Of a stretch of 64,000 nt of DNA, positions 17,531-26,274 are shown in pieces. This stretch comes from Plesiomonas sp051652165 (GTDB taxonomy: Bacteria; Pseudomonadota; Gammaproteobacteria; Enterobacterales; CAMTGL01). The notes below the pieces were generated by a model. That model was not told where the DNA came from. It was given only the letters and a program-made list of their open reading frames with translations, and ran no database searches. The stretch is taken from contig NZ_JBOFTR010000015.1 in NCBI RefSeq assembly GCF_051652165.1, positions 186,001-250,000 of the forward strand, read 5' to 3'. Both the position numbers and the translations under genes were made by a program. The first letter of the stretch is position 1. Each line of letters opens with the position of its first letter.

Positions 17531-17917
17531 TTACTCAGCAGCTTCCTCTGCGCTATCGTCTGCACCAGCGAATTCGTCACGACGATCACGACGTTCTTCA
17601 CGCGCTTTAGCCATTGGCGACACTTCGGTGACTGCATGCTTAGTACGCATAACCAGGTTACGGATTACAGCGTCGTTGTAGCGGAAGTTAGTTTCCAGCT
17701 CGTCAATCACTTCTTGCGTAGCTTCAACGTTCATCAGAACGTAGTGAGCTTTGTGCAGTTTGTTGATTGGGTAAGCCAGTTGACGGCGGCCCCAGTCTTC
17801 CAGACGGTGGATTGTGCCACCTACAGCTTGGATTGAGCCAGTGTAACGCTCGATCATGCCTGGAACCTGTTCGCTTTGGTCAGGATGAACCATAAATACG
17901 ATTTCGTAATGACGCAT
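17531..17917 (-). CDS. rpsF: 30S ribosomal protein bS6
   Basis: S6 binds the 30S platform with S18. The 128-residue protein starts MRHYEIVFMVHPDQSEQVPG and includes EDWGRRQLAYPI and the acidic C-terminus (DDSAEEAAE) which in E. coli S6 is extended with glutamates by RimK. I start at the ATG at 17917, which has TAAGGAG six bases upstream; the TTG just before it is unlikely. It is first in rpsF-priB-rpsR-rplI. Confidence 0.98.
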   Translation of the reverse strand: MRHYEIVFMVHPDQSEQVPGMIERYTGSIQAVGGTIHRLEDWGRRQLAYPINKLHKAHYVLMNVEATQEVIDELETNFRYNDAVIRNLVMRTKHAVTEVSPMAKAREERRDRRDEFAGADDSAEEAAE

Positions 17918-18219
17918 CAATTGCTCCTTACGGATTATTCAGCCTCCGATCCGGGTCAGTCGTCAGCCCGCGGAAGCAAGGAACGATTTCAAAGTACGAC
18001 TGAATTTAAGCCGCCGAAGTGTACTTAACCCCAGCAGGGAATACAAGAATATTCGCGTAAATCGCTGAATTAGACGGCGGCTGATCAGGCGTGTGGAGCG
18101 GGAAAAGTGTAAAGAAACGGCTAATAGTGGCGGTAATAGTTTACACCAAGAGATTGACACCCACGGTCAGCCGTATTCGGTGTTACCGGCCAGCAAGGGC
18201 CGGTAACCATGAAGCTCTG
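17918..18219 (-). promoter_or_regulatory. rpsF leader region, possible S6:S18 autoregulatory RNA
   Basis: This 302-base gap holds the rpsF promoter and leader. Directly upstream of the ribosome binding site (17924-17930) the minus-strand RNA has CGGA (17948-17945) and TCCG (17934-17931) that can pair, preceded by a CCCGGAT segment. In many proteobacteria the rpsF leader binds the S6:S18 dimer to repress the operon; the position and CGGA/TCCG helix fit, but I am matching from memory. No clear -35/-10 pair stands out. Confidence 0.35.
18183..18206 (-). terminator. Hairpin after rlmB, no U tract
   Basis: TTACCGGCC (18183-18191) pairs perfectly with GGCCGGTAA (18198-18206) around a six-base loop, 14 bases past the rlmB stop. 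Neither strand has a following T run, so it may be a weak terminator or a 3'-end stabiliser. Confidence 0.5.
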
Positions 18220-18954
18220 TTACGCTTTACGCTGACGCACGGCTTCAAACAGGCAGATACCGGTTGCAACCGAAACGTTCAGTGAAGAGACGGTACCGGC
18301 CATCGGGATGCTAATGAGCTCATCACAATGCTCACGCGTTAGGCGGCGCATACCTTCGCCTTCGGCACCCATCACCAAAGCCATTGGGCCGTTAAGCTTG
18401 CTCTGGTACAGGTCATGGGTCGCTTCACCGGCCGTTCCTACCAGCCAGATACCACGATCTTGCAACGCACGCATTGTACGCGCCAGATTAGTGACACTGA
18501 TCAGCGGCACATGTTCGGCAGCACCACAGGCCACTTTCCGAGCAATCGAGTTTAGCTTGGCAGAACGATCTCTCGGGGCAATCACTGCGTGCACACCCGC
18601 AGCATCGGCACTGCGCAAGCATGCACCGAGGTTATGCGGATCAGTAATGCCATCGAGGATCAGTAAAAACGGAGTATCGACTTTATCTAGCAGATCGTTT
18701 AAGTCGTGCTCATCGTACTGCTTACCTTCAGTAACGCGTGCCACAATACCTTGATGTACTGCGCCTTCAGATTTTGTATCAAGCACCTGACGATTCGCTA
18801 ACTGAATGCTCACGCCAAGACGACGCAGCTCATTAAGCAGCGGACGCATGCGTTCATCTTCACGACCTTTGAGGATAAATACATCAATAAATCGCTCTGG
18901 ATCTGACTCCAGCAACGATTTGACGGCATGAATGCCGAAAATCACATCACTCAT
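18220..18954 (-). CDS. rlmB: 23S rRNA Gm2251 2'-O-methyltransferase RlmB
   Basis: SpoU-family (SPOUT) methyltransferase that modifies G2251 in the peptidyl-transferase P loop. The 244-residue protein has an N-terminal substrate-binding domain (FGIHAVKSLLE) and the knotted catalytic domain with LDGITDPHNLGACLRSADAAG, MGAEGEGMRRL and the C-terminal PMAGTVSSLNVSVATGICLFE. The start is three bases after the rnr stop (TAA-N3-ATG), so it is co-transcribed with nsrR-rnr, as in E. coli. Confidence 0.97.
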   Translation of the reverse strand: MSDVIFGIHAVKSLLESDPERFIDVFILKGREDERMRPLLNELRRLGVSIQLANRQVLDTKSEGAVHQGIVARVTEGKQYDEHDLNDLLDKVDTPFLLILDGITDPHNLGACLRSADAAGVHAVIAPRDRSAKLNSIARKVACGAAEHVPLISVTNLARTMRALQDRGIWLVGTAGEATHDLYQSKLNGPMALVMGAEGEGMRRLTREHCDELISIPMAGTVSSLNVSVATGICLFEAVRQRKA

Positions 18955-18957
18955 GGA

Positions 18958-21366
18958 TTAGGGTTTCTTCTTTCGGTTCGGTTTTTTAGAATCACCTGTT
19001 TTAGGTTTGTCAGAACGGGTGACTTTGGCTTTTTTTGGGCCACGGCTCTCTGCCTCTTTCGGCAGATTAAACACGGGTTTCCCTGCATTTGAGTGCCCTG
19101 ATTTTTTATTACTGCGACGCTTTTCTGTGCCTTTTTTCAGTGCATTACGGGCTGTTTTTCCTGCCCCCCGTGGCTGACGATCGGTAGTCAGTAACTCAAA
19201 ATCGATTTTACGCTCATCTAAGTGTACAGCACTGACTTTGACTTTTACCCCATCGCCTAAACGATAGATATTGCCCAGGTTCTCACCAATTAGGCGCTGA
19301 CCGACTGCATCAAACTGGTAGTAATCGTTTGCCAGTGAAGAGACATGCACTAAGCCATCAATGAACAGCTCATCAAGCCGGACAAAGAAGCCAAAGCCGG
19401 TCACAGCCGCTATTACACCATGGAACTCTTCACCGACATGGTCTTGCATGTACTCACACTTGAGCCAGTCAGAGACATCACGCGTTGCATCATCGGCGCG
19501 GCGCTCACACATCGAACAGTGCTCACCGAGCTGGTCCATATCGCTGTCGAGATAGTGCCAGCCGCCGCTATTTGTCCAACGCTCTTTCGCTTCACCAGCT
19601 TGCTTGGCTAACAGATATTTAATGCCACGATGCAGTGACAGATCTGGATAGCGGCGAATCGGTGAAGTAAAGTGTGAGTAAGCTTCTAGCGCCAGACCAA
19701 AGTGACCACGGTTTTCCGGATCATAAATAGCTTGCTTCATTGAGCGCAGCAGCATCGTTTGGATCAGCTCGCGATCGGTACGCTCACTGATGTCATCCAT
19801 CAGTTTAGCGTAATCGGCGGGTTCTGGTTTTAATCCCCCAGTCAGGCTCAAACCTAATTCGCCCAAGAAGCTACGAAAACCGGTTAGACGCTCTTCACCC
19901 GGTAGATCGTGCACGCGGTAAAGCGCCGGCTCTTGGTATTTTTCCATGAAACGGGCTGAAGAGATATTCGCTAAGATCATACACTCTTCGATGATCTTGT
20001 GCGCATCATTGCGAATAAGCGGCACAATACGCTCAATACGGCGATCAGCATTGAAGATAAATTTGGTTTCTTGAGTTTCAAAATCAATTGCGCCGCGCTG
20101 TTCACGGTTTTTACGCAACATTTTGTACAAGCCATACAGCTCTTCAAGATGCGGCACTAGCGGCGCGTAGTGTTCACGCAGCTCTTCATCACCTTCAAGC
20201 ATACGCCAGACTTTGTTGTAAGTCAGACGGGCATGGGAGTTCATGACCGCTTCATAGAAGGTGTAGGATGAGAGCTTCCCGCGTGGCGAGATGGTCATTT
20301 CGCAGACCATGCATAGGCGATCAACTTGTGGATTAAGTGAACACAATCCGTTTGATAGGACTTCCGGTAGCATCGGGATCACTTGTGACGGGAAGTAGAC
20401 CGATGTACCTCGATTCCGCGCTTCAGTATCTAACGCTGTTTTCGGGCGAACATAGTAACTCACATCAGCGATAGCAACCCACAGTCGCCATCCACCAGAG
20501 GCTATTTTTTCACAGTAAACGGCATCGTCAAAATCACGAGCATCTTCGCCGTCAATCGTTACCAGCGGCAGATCACGCAGGTCAATTCGACCACGCTTGG
20601 CCTCTTCGGGCACCTCTTCTTTTAACTTGCTGACTTGCTTTTCAACGGCCTCTGGCCAAGTATGCGGAATATCATGGTTACGCAGGGCAATTTGGATCTC
20701 CATGCCCGGAGCCATGTTTTCACCCAGTACTTCAACCACACGGCCGACAGCATTGATCCGCTTGCCTGGGCGCTGAGTCAGCTCCACTACCACCACATGG
20801 CCCATGCGTGCGCCATTGCTGTCGTCTGGCGGGATCATGATATCTTGGCTAATACGGTTATCATCGGGGACAACAAAGCCAAGCCCCTGATCCATAAAAT
20901 AGCGGCCAACAATTTGTGCTTTACGCGGTTCAACAACACGCACAATACGCGCTTCACGGCGACCTCGGCGATCGAGCCCCATTGGTTGGGCTAAGATCAC
21001 ATCACCATGTAAAACTTGGCGCATTTGATCGTTGGGCAAAAACAGATCATCTTTTTGCCCTTCAACACGTAAAAAACCGTAACCATCGCGATGCCCGACT
21101 ACAGTGCCGCGCACCATATCAAGGCGCTCAGGCAGGGCGTAACACTGGCGACGAGTAAAAACCAGTTGACCATCACGCTCCATAGCGCGCAAGCGACGGC
21201 GCAAGCCTTCTAGTGATTCATCATCTGTCAAACCCAGTTCGCGGCTTAACTCATCACGATTGGCTGGAGCATGACGCTCGGTAAGGTGAGCGAGTATAAA
21301 CTCTCGGCTTGGGATCGGATGCTCGTATTTCTCGGCTTCTCTTTCCAGGTAGGGATCCTGCGACAT
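18958..21366 (-). CDS. rnr: Ribonuclease R
   Basis: Processive 3'-5' exoribonuclease of the RNase II family that degrades structured RNA and matures or destroys stable RNAs. The 802-residue protein has an N-terminal helix-turn-helix segment, two cold-shock domains, the RNB catalytic domain with DLPLVTIDGEDARDFDDAV (the metal-binding aspartates), an S1 domain near residue 640-725, and a lysine-rich C-terminal tail after residue 735. There is no recognisable Shine-Dalgarno before the ATG at 21366. It lies between nsrR and rlmB. Confidence 0.97.
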   Translation of the reverse strand: MSQDPYLEREAEKYEHPIPSREFILAHLTERHAPANRDELSRELGLTDDESLEGLRRRLRAMERDGQLVFTRRQCYALPERLDMVRGTVVGHRDGYGFLRVEGQKDDLFLPNDQMRQVLHGDVILAQPMGLDRRGRREARIVRVVEPRKAQIVGRYFMDQGLGFVVPDDNRISQDIMIPPDDSNGARMGHVVVVELTQRPGKRINAVGRVVEVLGENMAPGMEIQIALRNHDIPHTWPEAVEKQVSKLKEEVPEEAKRGRIDLRDLPLVTIDGEDARDFDDAVYCEKIASGGWRLWVAIADVSYYVRPKTALDTEARNRGTSVYFPSQVIPMLPEVLSNGLCSLNPQVDRLCMVCEMTISPRGKLSSYTFYEAVMNSHARLTYNKVWRMLEGDEELREHYAPLVPHLEELYGLYKMLRKNREQRGAIDFETQETKFIFNADRRIERIVPLIRNDAHKIIEECMILANISSARFMEKYQEPALYRVHDLPGEERLTGFRSFLGELGLSLTGGLKPEPADYAKLMDDISERTDRELIQTMLLRSMKQAIYDPENRGHFGLALEAYSHFTSPIRRYPDLSLHRGIKYLLAKQAGEAKERWTNSGGWHYLDSDMDQLGEHCSMCERRADDATRDVSDWLKCEYMQDHVGEEFHGVIAAVTGFGFFVRLDELFIDGLVHVSSLANDYYQFDAVGQRLIGENLGNIYRLGDGVKVKVSAVHLDERKIDFELLTTDRQPRGAGKTARNALKKGTEKRRSNKKSGHSNAGKPVFNLPKEAESRGPKKAKVTRSDKPKTGDSKKPNRKKKP

Positions 21367-21404
21367 AATAGCGGTCCGGTTAGGAGGGTTATATCGAGTA
21401 TACC

Positions 21405-21833
21405 CTATTCCGGCAAGTGTAACAGCTGACGTAACGGCAAGTTTTGGCTGATTAAATCGGCCAGTGTGTACTTATCTAACTCAGCCAAAAATGCAGAAAC
21501 TGCATCTGCTAAAATCTGTTTTAATCGGCAAGCGGGGGTAATATGGCAAAATTCATGGCTACAATTCACCAATTGCATAGGCTCTAGGCCACGTACCACA
21601 TCTCCTACACAGATTTGTGCAGCAGGCCTGCCAAGCCGAATGCCACCCTTTTTACCCCGTACGGCCTCAACCACGCCCATGTGACTCAGTTGATTAATTA
21701 TTTTTACCATGTGATTGCGTGAGACACCGTATACTTGGGTAACTTCACTGATGTTTGTCAGTTGTCCCTCTGGAAGTAAAGCCATATAAATCAGTGCTCT
21801 GAGGCCATAATCAGTAAAACTTGTTAATTGCAC
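21405..21833 (-). CDS. nsrR: Nitric-oxide-sensing repressor NsrR
   Basis: Rrf2-family repressor whose iron-sulfur cluster reacts with NO, releasing operators of NO-defence genes. The 142-residue protein starts MQLTSFTDYGLRALIYMA, has the HTH segment ISEVTQVYGVSRNHMVKIINQL and the three cluster cysteines at C91, C96 and C102, the same positions as E. coli NsrR. Translation starts with GTG, with GGAG upstream. It is divergent from hmp, whose promoter carries an NsrR operator, and it heads nsrR-rnr-rlmB. Confidence 0.96.
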   Translation of the reverse strand: MQLTSFTDYGLRALIYMALLPEGQLTNISEVTQVYGVSRNHMVKIINQLSHMGVVEAVRGKKGGIRLGRPAAQICVGDVVRGLEPMQLVNCSHEFCHITPACRLKQILADAVSAFLAELDKYTLADLISQNLPLRQLLHLPE

Positions 21834-21879
21834 TCAAGGTTCTCCTCCACAAAAGATACGGGGTGATATCGATAATCAG

Positions 21880-21891
21880 GTAATGCATTAC
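21880..21891. promoter_or_regulatory. Perfect 12-base palindrome upstream of nsrR
   Basis: GTAATGCATTAC lies 47 bases upstream of the nsrR start, on the side facing hmp. Its core ATGCAT is shared with the NsrR half-site, so it might be an autoregulatory site. Support is only the symmetry and position. Confidence 0.35.
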
Positions 21892-21979
21892 GTTATGCTT
21901 GATAACTGAGCACTGTATTCATTTTGTACTGTGACACAAATAAGATTGTCGGGTCACACTTATTTTTAACATTTTTGGG

Positions 21980-22007
21980 TTGACTATAAAGATGCATTTA
22001 ATATACA
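21980..22007 (+). promoter_or_regulatory. hmp promoter
   Basis: TTGACT (21980-21985) and TATACA (22002-22007) are 16 bases apart, 50 bases upstream of the hmp ATG. The NsrR operator covers the spacer and the -10 element, the right place for repression. Confidence 0.7.
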
Positions 22008-22011
22008 ACTT
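21989..22011 (+). promoter_or_regulatory. NsrR operator of hmp
   Basis: The 23-base site begins AAGATGCATTT and ends TATACAACTT, an imperfect inverted repeat of two 11-base half-sites. The first half equals the E. coli NsrR consensus as I recall it. It overlaps the hmp promoter, with nsrR divergent next door. Confidence 0.8.
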
Positions 22012-22056
22012 ATAGCGAAAAAATAATAACCCAAAATTGAAGAGTGACAACAAACT

Positions 22057-23250
22057 ATGTTAGATACCCAAACCATCGCTATTGTAAAAGCAACAGCACC
22101 ATTGCTGGCAGAAACGGGCCCAAAACTGACTGCACATTTTTATGATCGGATGTTTTCACATCACCCTGAACTGCAAGATATTTTTAATATGACGCATCAA
22201 GCAAGTGGTCGTCAGCGTGAAGCGTTATTTAATGCGATTGTTGCATATGCCAATAATATCGAAAATTTAGCGGCATTGTTGCCTGCGGTAGAAAAAATTG
22301 CACAAAAACATGCCAGTTTTAATATCCAACCTGCACAATATCAGATTGTGGGTGAGCATTTACTGGCCACTATTCGCGAGCTGTTTAACCCAGGTCAAGA
22401 AGTGCTGGATGCTTGGGGAAAAGCGTATCAGGTTTTAGCTGATGTCTTTATCGGGCGTGAAGCGGCGATTTACCAAGCGCGTTCAACGCAAAATGGTGGC
22501 TGGTTAGGCACGCGTGCTTTTACTCTGGTTGAAAAAAACCAAGAGAGTGATGTGATCACCAGTTTTGTTTTTGCGCCAGTTGACGGCCAGCCTGTTGCCG
22601 ATTATTTACCGGGCCAATATCTGGCCGTATACCTGCGTCCGGCCTCTTTTGAGTACCGTGAAATTCGCCAGTACTCGTTGTCTGACGCACCAAACGGCAA
22701 AACCTACCGCATTGCAGTAAAACGTGAAGAAGGCGGCAAAGTTTCGCCATATCTGCATAATGAAGCACAAGTGGGTGATGTGGTTGAACTGGCTATGCCA
22801 TACGGTGATTTCTTCCTGCAAACCGACACGCATATCCCAATCGCACTGATCTCCGGTGGCGTAGGTTTAACCCCAATGCTGAGTATGTTTAATACACTGG
22901 TTCAGCAACAGCATAGTGGTGATATTCACTGGATTCATGCAGCTGAAAATGGCCAACACCATGCGTTTGCCGCAGACATTAATGCGCAAGCTGCACAGCA
23001 TAGCAATATCAGCCGCCATGTTTGGTACAACCAACCTACCGCACAAGATCTGCCGGGTGAAGATTATCACTATCAGGGTTTCGTTGATCTGCAAACACTG
23101 CGCAGCACACTAGATACACCAGATATGCAGTACTACTTCTGTGGTCCGCTTGGTTTTATGCAGCATATTGGTCAAACATTGCAGGGCTGGGGGGTAGATG
23201 CTGATCGCATTCATTATGAGTGTTTTGGTCCGCACCAAGTTTTACAATAA
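22057..23250 (+). CDS. hmp: Flavohemoprotein / nitric oxide dioxygenase Hmp
   Basis: Hmp converts NO plus oxygen to nitrate using NAD(P)H. The 397-residue protein has an N-terminal globin domain with distal Y29 and proximal H85 (AQKHASF), an FAD domain with the RQYSLSDAP motif near residue 208, and an NAD(P)H domain with SGGVGLTPML and the terminal YECFGPH. Length and residues match E. coli Hmp. It is transcribed alone, ends at the terminator at 23270-23300, and is predicted to be repressed by the neighbouring NsrR. Confidence 0.97.
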   Translation: MLDTQTIAIVKATAPLLAETGPKLTAHFYDRMFSHHPELQDIFNMTHQASGRQREALFNAIVAYANNIENLAALLPAVEKIAQKHASFNIQPAQYQIVGEHLLATIRELFNPGQEVLDAWGKAYQVLADVFIGREAAIYQARSTQNGGWLGTRAFTLVEKNQESDVITSFVFAPVDGQPVADYLPGQYLAVYLRPASFEYREIRQYSLSDAPNGKTYRIAVKREEGGKVSPYLHNEAQVGDVVELAMPYGDFFLQTDTHIPIALISGGVGLTPMLSMFNTLVQQQHSGDIHWIHAAENGQHHAFAADINAQAAQHSNISRHVWYNQPTAQDLPGEDYHYQGFVDLQTLRSTLDTPDMQYYFCGPLGFMQHIGQTLQGWGVDADRIHYECFGPHQVLQ

Positions 23251-23269
23251 TTAAGTACTGTAATGGCAC

Positions 23270-23300
23270 AATCAGGGCACTTTTTGAGCGCCCTGATTTT
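23270..23300 (+). terminator. Intrinsic terminator after hmp
   Basis: AATCAGGGC (23270-23278) pairs with GCCCTGATT (23290-23298), followed by a short T run, 20 bases past the hmp stop. Confidence 0.75.
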
Positions 23301-23342
23301 ATCAATAGTAACCCATCTGTAACCTACAGCCGCCTTCTCGTA

Positions 23343-23987
23343 TCACCAAAATCCACGTGATTTAGTCGCGCGCTGAATAACATTCTCAGGCATTTTAGCC
23401 GCGAGCTTTTTTCGTAATGTATTGATTAACTGATGCTGAGTGGTATCAGCAGTGATACTTTCAGATAACCAGCGATAGCTCGCCTCATAATCAAGCGGGC
23501 TTCCTTGATTGGCCACCAGCATTTGTGCTAACGCTATCTGGCTTGATAAATTACCCAAACTTGCCCCTTCACGCAGATAACGTATTGCCCGCTCACTGTC
23601 TTGTTGTACAAATTGCCCCTGCCGATAAAATTGCCCTAAACGTAAAAAAGCGGCAGGCAGTGCTTGCTCGGCAGATTTTTGCAGGTAATAGAGCCCCAAC
23701 TCAGGATTTTGTGGCACACATACCCCTTGAGAAAGCATATCCCCCCATAAAAACTGATATGCGGGATATTCAGCCTGACGAGCACGCAATTCAATGTCTT
23801 CTACCAACTGACACTGATCGGCCTGAACCTGTTGTAAATGTTGTTCGCTGACAATTTGTCGCAGCAATTTTTCTTGCTCATACACTTCAACAGGTGGGCC
23901 ACCATCGGCCTGCACACGGCAAGCACTGAATAACAATACGAGTGGGAATACTAGGTTTGGCAAAAATGACACACAAGACCACTGCAC
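23343..23987 (-). CDS. motX: Sodium-type polar flagellar protein MotX
   Basis: MotX is a periplasmic T-ring component that, with MotY, holds the PomAB stator of sodium-driven polar flagella. The 214-residue product has a signal peptide ending near ACRVQA, followed by the highly typical segment CQLVEDIELRA...FLWGDMLSQGVC, Sel1-like repeats (about residues 90-175) and an ending close to that of Vibrio MotX. I start it at the GTG at 23987, which has AGGGG six bases upstream and gives the family length; the longer frame to 24035 lacks support. It lies alone between hmp and hflC, away from other flagellar genes, as is usual for motX. Confidence 0.9.
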   Translation of the reverse strand: MQWSCVSFLPNLVFPLVLLFSACRVQADGGPPVEVYEQEKLLRQIVSEQHLQQVQADQCQLVEDIELRARQAEYPAYQFLWGDMLSQGVCVPQNPELGLYYLQKSAEQALPAAFLRLGQFYRQGQFVQQDSERAIRYLREGASLGNLSSQIALAQMLVANQGSPLDYEASYRWLSESITADTTQHQLINTLRKKLAAKMPENVIQRATKSRGFW

Positions 23988-24051
23988 AGTGAGCCCCTTA
24001 TCTCCTTGGCTATGCTCTTGTATCGGCGGTAGCACAATGATCTTTACCCAT

Positions 24052-24077
24052 AAAAAAAGACTCCGAAGAGCCTTTTT
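24052..24077 (-). terminator. Intrinsic terminator after hflC
   Basis: On the minus strand AAAGGCTC-TTCG-GAGTCTTT folds into a UUCG-capped stem with one mismatch, followed by seven T residues. It lies 40 bases past the hflC stop, ending the long tsaE-hflC cluster before motX. Confidence 0.85.
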
Positions 24078-24116
24078 ATATTAAGGATACACACCTATAA
24101 GAGTGTAATTATCATG

Positions 24117-25022
24117 CTATTTTTGTGCCTGAGGCTGCGCAGTTGGCGTTTTCATATATTTGAAGAAATCGCTGTCTGGCTTTAACACCAGCATATCTTG
24201 CTTACCGCGGAAGCTGTTTTCATACGCTTTAAGGCTACGCATAAAGGCATAAAATTCAGGATCTTTGCTATAAGCATCTGCGTAGATCTTCGCTGCCGTT
24301 GCATCGCCTTCACCACGCATGCTGCGAGCTTTACTCTCTGCTTCTGCCTGCATCACTGTTACGCGGCGATCCACATCTGCTTTGATGATCTCCGCTTGCT
24401 CACGGCCTTGGGAACGATGCTCACGTGCCACGGCATTACGTTCTGCACGCATCCGCTGGTAGATAGAGCTTGAGACTTCTGCCGGCAAGTTAATCTGCTT
24501 AACCCGTACATCGACCACCTCAATCCCTAAATCAGAAGCACTATCAGCTCCAGTATTGAGTGAGTTACGCGCATCATCCATTAGCTCACCACGTGATCCG
24601 GAGACAATGTCTTTGATCGTGCGGCTACCAATTTCAGATCGTAGGCGATCGCTGATTTTCCGCTTCAACAAGGCCTCGGCTTGTTGCATGTTGCCGCCAC
24701 CGGTTGAGAGGTAATAACGGCCAAAATCTTGAATTTTCCACTTCACGTAAGAGTCAACAATCAGATCTTTTTTCTCTGCAGTGACAAAACGATCGGCTTG
24801 ATCGTCCATGGTCTGTACACGGGCATCAAGCATCTTTACGCTGTCAAAAAAGGGCGCTTTTAGGTGTAAGCCAGGGCCATAAACCTGAACGACGTCTTGA
24901 CTATCACGCTTAACTTTACCAAAACGCAGCATAATACCGCGCTCACCCTCTTGCACAACAAACAGTGATGAAGAACCAATCAATGCCGCGACAATCACCG
25001 CAGGGATCACAAACTTATTCAT
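24117..25022 (-). CDS. hflC: FtsH protease modulator HflC
   Basis: HflC with HflK forms a large SPFH cage around FtsH in the inner membrane and tunes its proteolysis. The 301-residue protein has one N-terminal membrane span (about residues 5-22), the SPFH domain with GERGIMLRFGKV, and a long charged helical region rich in arginine and glutamate. It starts two bases after the hflK stop with GGGGAG upstream. Confidence 0.95.
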   Translation of the reverse strand: MNKFVIPAVIVAALIGSSSLFVVQEGERGIMLRFGKVKRDSQDVVQVYGPGLHLKAPFFDSVKMLDARVQTMDDQADRFVTAEKKDLIVDSYVKWKIQDFGRYYLSTGGGNMQQAEALLKRKISDRLRSEIGSRTIKDIVSGSRGELMDDARNSLNTGADSASDLGIEVVDVRVKQINLPAEVSSSIYQRMRAERNAVAREHRSQGREQAEIIKADVDRRVTVMQAEAESKARSMRGEGDATAAKIYADAYSKDPEFYAFMRSLKAYENSFRGKQDMLVLKPDSDFFKYMKTPTAQPQAQK

Positions 25023-25024
25023 GC

Positions 25025-26218
25025 TTAGAATCTCCCCTGACGATCAAGTCCGTTATCTACACGGCTATTCTGGCCATCTGTACTGGTCTGGTAATTGCCT
25101 GAGTTACGGCCAACATCATTAACAGACGGCAGGGTTGTAACTGCAGCGGCAGCAGCAGACGTTGCTGCCGCTGTGTTCGCTTTTTGCATCTGATCAGTAG
25201 GCAGCATCAACACATTATTTCCGTTGGTATCGACCAGAATCTTATTGCTGTTACCCAATACTTTTTCCATGGTGTCAAGGTACATACGCTCACGGGTCAC
25301 TTGTGGCGCGGCTTGATACTCTGGTAACAGTTTATTAAAGCGGGCAGCATCACCTTCTGATTCTAAGATCACACGCTGCTTATACGCTTGCGACTCTTCT
25401 TCAACCCGCTTCACGTTACCACGTGCTTTTGGTTCTACCTCACGCGCATAAGCCTCTGCTTCGCGGATAAAACGTTGCTCATCTTCCTGTGCCGCAATCG
25501 CATCATCAAAGGCTTCTTTTACCTCTTCTGGTGGGCGTGCTGACTGGAAGTTAACATCCATAATTTGTAGGCCCATATTGTAAGGCGCAACAATTTGATC
25601 CAGTAAAACCCAAGTATCTTGACGCACTTTGGCACGCCCTTTGGTCAGCACATCATCCATCTTGGTGTGACCAATCACATAACGTAACGCACTGTCAGTG
25701 GCTTGACGCAAGCTGTCATCAGGATTACGAACATTAAACAAATATTGCGCAGGATCAGAGACTTTATATTGCACATTCATTTCAACGCGTACGACATTTT
25801 CATCTTGCGTCAACATAAAACCTGTAGCGGGAAGCTCGCGAACTGCACCGATATTGACCGGTGTGACCGATTCAATAAACGTAGGCTTCCAGTTTAAACC
25901 CGGTTGCACCACACGGTTCAATTTACCTAAACGGGTAACCACACCACGTTCAGCTTCTTTGATTGTATAGAACCCACTTATCCCCCAGACAACGACAGCA
26001 GCAGCGACAGCAAAGCCAATCAAACGCGGTGTAAAAGTCACCCGATGATTGTCACTGTTATTATTTTGACCATCGCTACCTTTTTTTCCGCCACCGAACT
26101 TTTTGCCCAGTTTACGAAAAACATCGTCGAGGTCAGGTGGCCCTTGGTCGCGCCCGCCACTGCGGTTACTCCAAGGGTCGCGGTCCTGACCGTTATTACC
26201 GGGCTGATTCCACGCCAT
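25025..26218 (-). CDS. hflK: FtsH protease modulator HflK
   Basis: Partner of HflC in the HflKC-FtsH complex. The 397-residue protein has a glycine/asparagine-rich cytoplasmic N-terminus (MAWNQPGNNGQDRDPW), one membrane span near residues 68-88, the SPFH domain with EAERGVVTRLGKL, and an alanine-rich, low-complexity C-terminus after residue 345. GGAG lies before the ATG. It sits between hflX and hflC. Confidence 0.95.
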   Translation of the reverse strand: MAWNQPGNNGQDRDPWSNRSGGRDQGPPDLDDVFRKLGKKFGGGKKGSDGQNNNSDNHRVTFTPRLIGFAVAAAVVVWGISGFYTIKEAERGVVTRLGKLNRVVQPGLNWKPTFIESVTPVNIGAVRELPATGFMLTQDENVVRVEMNVQYKVSDPAQYLFNVRNPDDSLRQATDSALRYVIGHTKMDDVLTKGRAKVRQDTWVLLDQIVAPYNMGLQIMDVNFQSARPPEEVKEAFDDAIAAQEDEQRFIREAEAYAREVEPKARGNVKRVEEESQAYKQRVILESEGDAARFNKLLPEYQAAPQVTRERMYLDTMEKVLGNSNKILVDTNGNNVLMLPTDQMQKANTAAATSAAAAAVTTLPSVNDVGRNSGNYQTSTDGQNSRVDNGLDRQGRF

Positions 26219-26274
26219 TATCTACTCCATTAACAAAAAACGTGCCATAGGCACAACAATTCAGGCTAGCACAA

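Noticed and set aside
23988..24035. Longer MotX with 16 extra N-terminal residues
   Set aside because: It would place non-signal residues before the signal peptide; the GTG at 23987 has the better ribosome binding site and family length.
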